A stretch of DNA of 64,000 nt from positions 186,001-250,000 of the forward strand of contig WFMF01000134.1 in assembly GCA_011033025.1 (NCBI GenBank), read 5' to 3'. Below, piece after piece: positions 12,716-20,621 of this stretch; positions within the stretch are counted from its first letter, which is position 1, and every line of letters starts with the position of its first letter. The DNA comes from Beroe forskalii (Eukaryota > Ctenophora > Nuda > Beroida > Beroidae). Made by a program: the position numbers and the translations under genes. A model generated the notes under the pieces. That model saw nothing but the letters and a program-made list of their open reading frames with translations. It was not told where the DNA came from and did no database searches.

Positions 12716-13240
12716 TGCTCCAATATAAAATATAAGATGTGATAGTAAGATCTGTAAGGGAGACAGAAAAACGACGACTTAGCGTAAGGCAGAAGTTGTA
12801 GGATTTTAGAATTTACAGAATAACTGAGGATAGTGAGTGAACGCTCAACTACCCCCTCTCGATACCCGCCGCATTTCCAATCTGCCACCACACCCCACCA
12901 AGGTGACGTGCCTTATTCTGATTGGTTCTTACTCGTGTCACGTGACAATTCGTACCCGCAATACACTCTTGCTTTGCCCGAACAAAGCAATAGGTGGGTG
13001 TATCTTCCTCTCGTAAGGATGTCGGTTGAGACTTGAGACTATCCAGAACACTGATCAATGTCAACAATGTCTCAATGTTGGACTTGGATACACTGCTCTA
13101 CGTGTATTGAGTAATATAGTTCAAGTTCAACACGATATTGAGAGATCAAGCAAGTGATGGAAAGTCACACCTGCGAATAGAAAGTCACACCTGTATTTCT
13201 GGGGAGGAAGGTCCAACTTCCAAGGGTTGGATCCACAACA
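12716..13240 (-). repeat. LTR of the gypsy-class element (outer copy)
   Basis: Read on the minus strand it begins TGTTGTGGATCC just after a purine run (GCAGAGGGGATA) and ends ATTGGAGCA, giving TG..CA ends. It matches 14119-14630 almost throughout. The 13-base length difference is explained by two small indels (7 and 6 bases). On the minus strand it carries a GTCACGTGAC palindrome, a CCAATCAG box and a TCAGTT initiator-like motif. The frames open across it are chance. Ends are accurate to a few bases. Confidence 0.8.
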
Positions 13241-14118
13241 TATCCCCTCTGCAAAAATTAAATAATTTGCAAAATTATTTAATTTGAGAATTTGACACGA
13301 GAAGATTACGCGCAACGTACGGTAGTCAATAAGGACACAATATAGGTGTGCAAATGTGCAGCAGTATAGGAAAGCGAAGAATTAAATGTTATACGATTAA
13401 ATATTCTGTATATTTAATATTCTGTATACGATTAAATATTCTGTATATCGTACTAACTAAAATATCTATTGTAAGAGAAAATTATTATCGAAGATTTAAT
13501 AATTATAATCAGATAATCGATATCATAAATATAATCGATCATGTAGTAAGGAAGACATTTACTAAATTAATTCCCAGATTACTAAATTAATTCCCAGATT
13601 TAATTGATAATTCATTAAACACAAATGCCCAATGAATGTAAAGTTATATTACTTATGGACAACGTATTGATACCCAAGTAAATACTAAATAATAATATCG
13701 AATATATAATAATGATAATGAAAGGTTAACTAACACCCCAAGAAATAATGTCTTTTATGTTTTACATTAATTTCAAATTGTAAGATAGATATCTACGACG
13801 GCTTAGCACTATATCAGTCAATGTTAAACCTCGACGTCATGGATTGTGCGTTGAATTCGCCGTATGGCTGCAAATAGTATTGATGATGGATCAATTGACC
13901 AGCAATTAATACATCATCAACTTTCATCATCATTTATTCTTGAACTGGTTAATTGATCTACAATTATACCGTCTAATTACATTTGTATTTGTATTATACA
14001 ATCTGTAATTGGCCTGCAATTACATAAGTTTGTATAATAGTCGTATTTATGACGAAAATTGTTGCTGATGTTTCAACAAAATGTTGGCAAGTGACCTGCA
14101 ATTGCACATTGCAAATAG
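13241..14118 (-). repeat. Second copy of the element's 3' UTR
   Basis: Matches 14631-15541 with small indels, for example one fewer copy of a 20-base ATTACTAAATTAATTCCCAG-type unit. It starts at the polypurine tract next to the outer LTR and stops exactly where the inner LTR begins (14118/14119). No coding region. It contains several TAATTG..CAATTA inverted motifs. Confidence 0.85.
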
Positions 14119-14630
14119 TGCTCCAATATAAGATGTGATAGTAAGATCTGTAAGGGAGACAGAAAAACGACGTCTTAGCGTAAGGCAGAAGTTGTAGGAT
14201 TTTAGAATTTACAGAATAACTGAGGATAGTGAGTGAACGCTCAACTACCCCCTCTCGATACCCGCCGCATTTCCAATCTGCCACCACACCCCACCAAGGT
14301 GACGTGCCTTATTCTGATTGGTTCTTACTCGTGTCACGTGACAATTCGTACCCGCAATACACTCTTGCTTTGCCCGAACAAAGCAATAGGTGGGTGTATC
14401 TTCCTCTCGTAAGGATGTCGGTTGAGACTTGAGACTATCCAGAACACTGATCAATGTCAACAATGTCTCAATGTTGGATACACTGCTCTACGTGTATTGA
14501 GTAATATAGTTCAAGTTCAACACGATATTGAGAGATCAAGCAAGTGATGGAAAGTCACACCTGCGAATAGAAAGTCACACCTGTATTTCTGGGGAGGAAG
14601 GTCCAACCTTCAAGTGTTGGATCTACAACA
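14119..14630 (-). repeat. 3' LTR of the gypsy-class element
   Basis: On the minus strand it follows the polypurine tract GTAGAGGGGGA, starts TGTTGTAGATCC and ends ATTGGAGCA. This is the LTR contiguous with the coding region to the right, so it is the element's 3' LTR. No matching 5' LTR was found right of gag. It differs from the outer LTR by only a few substitutions and two small indels. The minus strand holds a CCAAT box, an E-box palindrome and an initiator-like TCAGTT. Confidence 0.85.
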
Positions 14631-15739
14631 CATCCCCCTCTACAAAAATTAAATAATTTGCAAAATTATTTAATTTGAGAATTTGACACGAGAAGATTAC
14701 GCGCAACGTACGGTAGTCAATAAGGACACAATATAGGTGTGCAAATGTGCAGCAGTATAGGAAAGCGAAGAATTAAATTGTTATACGTCATACGATTAAA
14801 TATTCTGTATATTTAATATTCTGTACCTATACGATTAAATATTCTGTATATCGTACTAACTAAAATATCTATTGTAAGAGAAAATTATTATCGAAGATTT
14901 AATAATTATAATCAGATAATCGATATCATAAATATAATCGATCATGTAGTAAGGAAGACATTTACTAAATTAATTCCCAGATTACTAAATTAATTCCCCG
15001 ATTACTAAATTAATTCCCAGATTTAATTGATAATTCATTAAACACAAATGCCCAATGATTGTAAAGTTATATTACTTAAGGACAACGTATTGATACCCAA
15101 GTAAATACTAAATAATAATATCGAATATATAATAATGATAATGAAATGTAAACTAATACCCCAAGAAATAATGTCTTTTATGTTTTACATTAATTTCAAA
15201 TTGTAAGATAGATATCTACGACGGCTTAGCACTATATCAGTCAATGTTAAACCTCGACGTCATGGATTGTGCGTTGAATTCGCCGTATGGCTGCAAATAG
15301 TATTGATGATGGATCAATTGACCAGCAATTAATACATCATCAACTTTCATCATCATTTATTCTTGAACTGGTTAATTGATCTACAATTATACCGTCTAAT
15401 TACATTTGTATTTGTATTATACAATCTGTAATTGGCCTGCAATTACATAAGTTTGTATAATAGTCGTATTTATGACGAAAATTGTTGCTGATGTTTCAAC
15501 AAAATGTTGGCAAGTGACCTGCAATTGCACATTGCAAATAGTTGATGCAGCAGCATTCAAATTTGAAGAAGATTTTGTCTGACGCCGTCAGACTTATATT
15601 ATATTTTGTAACAAATTTGCAGTAATTGTCCTGCAATTACGTAAATGAACAAAGTTTGCAACAAATTTACGGTAATTGACCAGCAATTGACCAGCAATTG
15701 ACCAGCAATTGACCAGCAATTACGCAGTGTTTGTCGAAA
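14631..15739 (-). other. 3' UTR and polypurine tract of the retroelement
   Basis: Non-coding, very AT-rich. The purine tract next to the LTR (14631-14642, read GTAGAGGGGGATG on the minus strand) would prime plus-strand DNA synthesis in this class of element. The end nearest the coding region has four head-to-tail 11-base AATTGACCAGC units (about 15672-15722). A palindrome, GTCTGACG-C-CGTCAGAC, lies near 15577-15593. TAATTG..CAATTA motifs recur throughout. Confidence 0.7.
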
Positions 15740-17127
15740 TTACACAGTCTCGTTGAAGCGGACAACATAGACGAACTCAGAGATAGATAACTTAATCTCT
15801 TTCTTTATTTCTGAAGACCATTCGTCTATGTTGTCATTCATAGACTTCATGCCCTGAATGAGAGCTTCCACTTTCTCTAGTGCTTTGCAGCCATGCCAAA
15901 GTTTCTTTCTGAAGACCTTGGTCATGTCACGTTTTGCAACTGAGTGGCTCATTGGCAACTTGAGTGATGGAAGTTTCTCACTCAGCCAGTCCACCAGTTC
16001 ATGCAGAGTCTTGCTCAATATTAGATTTGCCGTAAGACGCAGTTGCTTCACAATGATGCCAGCATCGTTGAGAGTGGCGACTGGCTTGAGGGATGCCTGC
16101 ATCCCTTCTAGCATGTTGAGCAAGAGGTTCTTCTGGATGGACCGGGGCAGTCTGTGGTATGGGAAGGATGAGGAGGAGGAGTCTTGGAATGAGTTGAACG
16201 TTACAGCGTTGAACTCTGCAGTTAGACATCTCCCAACGTCTATGGAGTTCAAGAAAAGCTTAGGCTTTTCCTTGGAGATGCTGGGTATAGAATCTATCTC
16301 CTCCTTTATTTTGTTTATTGCAGCTCTTCTTGCCTGTTGGCAATTCTCCGATGGCGGTATCTTATCCTGAAGTGTAACAGTTCTTGATACTGTTGGTCGT
16401 GAAGAGGAGGTTGAAGACCGGCTTCCACTGTTGGTAGGTGTTGTTCTATCCCTCGATCTTGGAATCGAGCTTCTTCTCCTTTCCACCTCTTTTCCGTCCA
16501 AGTCTTTGTTTGCCCTAGTTTTCTTAGGGATATGGTAAGTCCCGCTTGAAGAGGAACCGGCCTCTTTAGGTAGAGTGACTTCCTGGTATCCCTTGGACCT
16601 TTTGTGAGTCTCCAACAACGCTTTCTTTTTGAGTTGGAGGAGCTGGTTCATTTTCTTGTCCTCTTCCATTCCATTATCATCATCTGACGATGATGGTTCT
16701 TCAGAAGTGCCAGATGTCGAGGTGTCATCCCTAGTTCTTTTATGCACCGACTCCTTCAGCTTTGTGCTTGACTGCATTATTTTCAGTCTTCCTTTGAGTC
16801 CTTGCAGAGTGTCCTTTTGTGCACATTGCTGTAGTACATCATGGAGTGTACTGGTGTAGTGTTCTGCCACGTGCAGGGACTTTGAAACTTCATGAAGAAG
16901 TTGCAACACCATTTTGAGTTCCGCAACAGTTTCGAACTCACACTTTGCAAGGTCTGTAAGAGGAAATTTCGTCACTGATGCGAGGATTCCTTTGAGCTTG
17001 GATATCACGACATCTGTGCTTGAGAACTGTACATCTTCCAGGTTTTCAGTCATAGTGATTATCACCTCGTCAGGGGAAGCTGCAGACGTAGTCAATTCAG
17101 GAGACTTTGTTGTGGTATCTTTTGCCA
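15740..17127 (-). CDS. Extra ORF downstream of env, unknown function
   Basis: I do not recognise this protein of about 462 codons. Its N-terminal third looks helical and leucine-rich. A middle part is rich in Ser, Asp and Glu (SSSDDDNGMEEDKK near residue 150), followed by a basic Ser/Arg-rich stretch around residues 215-250 with PKKTR and ERRRSS, which could be a nuclear-localisation or RNA-binding region. The C-terminal third is again helical. There is no signal peptide or membrane segment. The frame begins with GTG, not ATG, directly after TTATTTCAG, a good splice acceptor; the first ATG is codon 26. The first exon base is therefore taken as 17127. A GT donor in the env tail at 17509 would join in the same phase. 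It lies inside the element, upstream of its 3' UTR, so it is probably an accessory or env-fused product. It is long, uninterrupted and unlike chance. Confidence 0.75.
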
Positions 17128-17509
17128 CTGAAATAATGAAGTCTGTTTAAGGTTATTTCAAATAACATGCAGACTACAAGTAATAAATGAATTATGATTC
17201 ATAGTAAAATCTTGATGAATTAATGGTAATTACACGCAGTGTATGTTAAGGCACTAGGCACTAGTGATCGAGATGCAGGAAACGTCCTGCACGATCAACG
17301 TATATAGGATAATAGATGTGTCCATGGGAAAATATATCAAATCGCAAAGTATCAACTTTGTATAAGGAATATATTATTATTTCCTATGTTGATGGTGCGT
17401 AGCGCTCTGCGCTACGAAGTGTCCCAAAATTATGTCTCAAACATAATTCAGGGCTAATATGAACCATTTATGGTTTATAAGGAGTGATGTTTGGATGAAC
17501 TCAACATAC
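17128..17509 (-). other. Putative 382-base intron or structured spacer
   Basis: On the minus strand it starts GTATGTTGAG (donor, inside the env tail) and ends CATTATTTCAG (acceptor). Removing it would bypass the env stop at 17475 and keep the frame: one base of the split codon is left of the donor and two are right of the acceptor. The same stretch holds hairpins CGTAGCGC-TCT-GCGCTACG (17398-17416), TGCAGGA-AACG-TCCTGCA (17274-17291) and AACCAT-TT-ATGGTT (near 17463). A structured translational element is therefore an alternative. No transcript evidence is available. Confidence 0.45.
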
Positions 17510-18572
17510 CGGACATAGATGGCTCATCTATAACTTTTCTGTCAGGTTTTGAGTAATGTTTGGAATTTTGAAGCCGTTTTTTATAAAAGATAATCCCTAC
17601 GATAAACAGAGATGTGGCAATCGCGCACACTATCGCCAGTGAAACCAGTAACCATTTCCACCAACTTAGTGTCGAAGACGGATTCTTATACAAATGTACT
17701 AACGGTGGTAGAATTTCGTTCAAAGAAGAATTATACTGGTTGCAGAGATCAGAAAAGGTACTTGTCAGATTTTTTATGTCCAAAGGAAAATTCATGAGAC
17801 TCAAGTTGACATCAATGTCAAGAGGAATAATAGGATTGGTGGAAATCATAGGTGAAGTTATTTTAGTATTTCCTATTTGTAGGTAGGATATGTTCGACCA
17901 GTGTATAAAGGTAATTCTTTCTTTATTGAAAGCTACAACCTTAACCATGCCATCTAAATCTGTAGAAAAAGTATCCATGTCTTTGTTATTTCTTATAAGA
18001 ATGCCATTACCCGTAATGACATATTTATAAGATTTCTCACAAGTGTACCTACTTATTTCACATCTTATGTGATTTTTTTGAATACAAGATGTAGAATTAG
18101 GGAAATTTTGCACCTGACAAATACGTAAGCCTTGATGAGATAAACAACCCTGGAGTTCGACTGGTTTAAAAATCTTCCCTTTGGGATCTTGGTAAAGGAA
18201 TTTAGGTAAGTCGAATCTAGCACAGTTTGAAGAGTCTAGGTAACGTCCTACCTGTGACACTTCAAACAATTTTGTACCCGTTCCTAATCTGAGATCTGGA
18301 AATATCAGAACAAAGTGCGCTAACGACAAGTCATTGCTCACGTTTATTAGGCGAATTTTGGCAACCGAGTATAATAGTGTCGGTTGAATTTGATACACAG
18401 TATCATTAAAGGTGAGTGAGCCCATCACTAACTTTGAGAGTACAAAAGGGTCAATGACGTGAGGTGATAGCACCAAGTCATTGTAACCACTAATCGTTGA
18501 CCACATAATGTTATCAAATTCCAGTTTGAAAGCATTAAGGTTTATACGATACCAAGTAACTAGTTGTCCCAT
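17475..18572 (-). CDS. env: Envelope glycoprotein, C-terminal part with membrane anchor
   Basis: This 365-codon frame holds the rest of the envelope ectodomain, with scattered cysteines (for example CLSHQGLRICQVQ) and N-glycosylation motifs. It is followed by one strong transmembrane segment (WLLVSLAIVCAIATSLFIVG, about residues 310-330) and a short basic cytoplasmic tail. It starts inside the end of the preceding env frame: the overlap is 13 bases (18560-18572), and this frame is -1 relative to the first. Such a protein is normally one polyprotein-like precursor, so this is most simply one env gene split by a single-base change, although an ATG at 18572 could allow reinitiation. The tail contains a candidate splice donor at 17509 leading to the extra ORF. 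In this class the protein acts at the plasma or vesicle membrane in fusion. Confidence 0.8.
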   Translation of the reverse strand: MGQLVTWYRINLNAFKLEFDNIMWSTISGYNDLVLSPHVIDPFVLSKLVMGSLTFNDTVYQIQPTLLYSVAKIRLINVSNDLSLAHFVLIFPDLRLGTGTKLFEVSQVGRYLDSSNCARFDLPKFLYQDPKGKIFKPVELQGCLSHQGLRICQVQNFPNSTSCIQKNHIRCEISRYTCEKSYKYVITGNGILIRNNKDMDTFSTDLDGMVKVVAFNKERITFIHWSNISYLQIGNTKITSPMISTNPIIPLDIDVNLSLMNFPLDIKNLTSTFSDLCNQYNSSLNEILPPLVHLYKNPSSTLSWWKWLLVSLAIVCAIATSLFIVGIIFYKKRLQNSKHYSKPDRKVIDEPSMSGMLSSSKHHSL

Positions 18573-19186
18573 GTATTGCCAGCATTCGAGGCCCCTAATA
18601 TTTCTGAATCATAAATTTTAGTCACGTCTTTGACGATTCCTATGATGTCGTTCTTTATTTTATGGATTGCCCCGTCCATTGCAGCAATTTCTTGCTGCAT
18701 GGCTAAGATGTTGTTGGAGTTCTGATGTACATGCTCATTAATCCTGTGTATCTGGATTTCAGTAATACCTGTCATTAATCCAGTTAATAACATGTTTCCC
18801 AATGCGGCAAAAATACTACGTTTTTGCCTGTGTTGAGAAGTGGCCATATAGTTGTTCAACAACAATTTCCGTGACGTCATGAAGGCTTGATGCTCGTTCT
18901 GTAATTTAGTAAATGTGTCGTGAAGACTCTTTATTCTGACGACCTGATTGACGTCATTGAGGGAGTCACATTCGCTGGCCAATGTGGGTACCTCTAAAAC
19001 TGGTAGCTTAACGATAAGCGAGAGTAGAAGATCAACTTCGTATCTCATTACTGTTCCCATCTCTGAGATCAATATACCGTTAGTCAAAGAGATAAATCTC
19101 TCGGTCTCTTCAACCTCATAATGATCTGTTCCCTCCGAATTCAATAACATGGATAGGCATACTAGTATCGTGCCGCATAAATACAT
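18560..19186 (-). CDS. env: Envelope glycoprotein, N-terminal part (signal peptide, cleavage site, fusion-peptide-like region)
   Basis: The ATG at 19186 is chosen because it starts a clear signal peptide (YLCGTILVCLSMLL) and lies one base after a splice-acceptor-like CTGTCTTTAG. The frame is open a little further upstream but without ATG. Around residue 125 is a furin-type RQKR followed by a hydrophobic glycine-containing stretch (SIFAALGNMLLTGLMTG). After it comes a heptad-like helical region rich in Asn, Gln and Ile. This layout matches the class I, F-protein-like envelopes of errantiviruses and baculoviruses (established family knowledge). The frame stops at 18560, where the second env frame takes over in the -1 register, so this copy would give a truncated product without membrane anchor unless the break is bypassed or is an assembly error. 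Confidence 0.8.
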   Translation of the reverse strand: MYLCGTILVCLSMLLNSEGTDHYEVEETERFISLTNGILISEMGTVMRYEVDLLLSLIVKLPVLEVPTLASECDSLNDVNQVVRIKSLHDTFTKLQNEHQAFMTSRKLLLNNYMATSQHRQKRSIFAALGNMLLTGLMTGITEIQIHRINEHVHQNSNNILAMQQEIAAMDGAIHKIKNDIIGIVKDVTKIYDSEILGASNAGNTWDN

Positions 19187-19820
19187 TCTAAAGACAGAGT
19201 TCAATTAACTTTTTCATTAATAGAGACTGAACCTGCTATAAATATACATCTTAATCTACATCATATTTTATCTAAAAGAGCTCAATGATAAAAGTAAAAT
19301 AATGTAGATGATGTCAAGCAGTTTATATTTAATCAGTCACGAAAGATCACACGCTAATCCCTTTTTATTCATCAAAAGTATCTCGTATTTATTTAATCTG
19401 TACAATGTCATTCAAGTGAAGAAAAATGCGACCAAGTATGCCACGTTAAAGAATCAGAGTATGTGTAGATATACATTCAGTAAAAATGTTTCTAGAGCTT
19501 GTGAGTCTTCTATACTTCTATAGGGACCGGGGACCGCCTGCGGTTCTCGAGGGGAGGGTTAACTTATCAATAAGGCATAAGTGGGGAATCCAACCCCTTC
19601 CACCTATAGGACCCTTTTAAGGACCTTATAAAGAACCGTTATTGCTGCCAGAGGATAGTCAGCCGCGTCTAAGGGCCTCAAGGAACACCTTGGCACCGCC
19701 GAGAGAAAGATCAGTCATGAGGAGTGAGAATGATATTTAAACGGCGTCAAGCCGAAAGAGGCCTTTCTAGAAAAAAAATGGGAGGAACCTCAACAAGAAA
19801 CGCTCGCTGATTGTCTACCA
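19187..19820 (-). other. pol-env spacer with splice-acceptor-like sites
   Basis: No coding frame of note. Read on the minus strand, CATTTTTTTTCTAG ending at 19767 is a strong acceptor-like site, and CTGTCTTTAG ending at 19188 lies immediately before the env ATG. Env of errantiviruses is made from a spliced subgenomic RNA, so either could be the env acceptor. The part at about 19520-19740 is GC-richer than its surroundings. Confidence 0.5.
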
Positions 19821-20621
19821 TTACTTTCTATGTTTCTTCTGATTTACTGAGAAGTTAAATCTTTTAACAGGGTTCCTATTGCGCGTAGGATAGCGTCGTC
19901 TCTCTAAAGGTTCGTCAGAGGAATGTGGCTGTAATGGAAGTCTGTGTCTGTGAACTCCAAAGAAAGTGGACCTGTCTCTTGTCACATCTGTATTCGTAGC
20001 AGGGTCATTCTGAATTTCTGAAATGTCACTCTGGGCTTGTTGATTGTCTTCCAGATTCCCCGGTTGGAGGTTCACTGCTTCCATGGCTTCGTTGTGATCC
20101 AGTTCACTCTGTGAAGTCTCATTTAGAACCAGATCAGTCAAACTAGGCACATTGCTGATTGACGTAGGTGGAGTTGATTTCGGGGATGATGCTGTTGAAC
20201 GTACATTCCTCATAGCGTTGTCAGTTCTGCCCGATCTTTTAATTTTAAATTTTTTCTGGGCTTTGGTTCCAACATCAGTGTCGACCAGTATCATTTCTGA
20301 TTCGTTGCGTCTGGCTTTTCTCCGTCTAGAAGTCGAACGAGGCTTGGTGTTGGAGTCACTGGGAACCGTAGAAGTAATAGGTTGGACTGGCAGTCGAGAA
20401 TACTGGTTCACCTCATACTTCTTTAGCTTCTTGATACCGACAACCTTAGTATCCTTGTCATTGCCTTCTATTGCAATTCTGTAGAGACCATCGTTAATGC
20501 ACTGCATTACTTTGTGTGGACCTGTCCACCTATCGGAGAATTTATGCTCAGGCGCATTGACTTTGAGGAACACCCAGTCTTCCTCTGCAAAGAAGGGACC
20601 TTTCAGCTTTTTGTCATACAT
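19821..20621 (-). CDS. pol: Pol C-terminus: integrase tail domain and extension
   Basis: This frame continues the integrase after a break. Its first 60 residues carry WVFLKVNAPEHKFSDRWTGP, the GPY/F-like module found at the C-terminus of Ty3/gypsy integrases. A long Ser/Pro/Arg-rich tail of about 200 residues follows, with basic clusters (RRRKARRNESE, KFKIKRSGR) that could bind nucleic acid or chromatin. It overlaps the end of the main pol frame by 8 bases and is +1 relative to it. A normal pol would read through in one frame, so a single-base indel (mutation or assembly error) is the simplest explanation. It ends about 600 bases before env. Confidence 0.75.
   Translation of the reverse strand: MYDKKLKGPFFAEEDWVFLKVNAPEHKFSDRWTGPHKVMQCINDGLYRIAIEGNDKDTKVVGIKKLKKYEVNQYSRLPVQPITSTVPSDSNTKPRSTSRRRKARRNESEMILVDTDVGTKAQKKFKIKRSGRTDNAMRNVRSTASSPKSTPPTSISNVPSLTDLVLNETSQSELDHNEAMEAVNLQPGNLEDNQQAQSDISEIQNDPATNTDVTRDRSTFFGVHRHRLPLQPHSSDEPLERRRYPTRNRNPVKRFNFSVNQKKHRK

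Noticed and set aside
12673-14463. Matching 67-97-codon frames repeated in both LTRs
   Set aside because: They are duplicated because the LTR is duplicated. They cross LTR regulatory sequence and have no protein motif.
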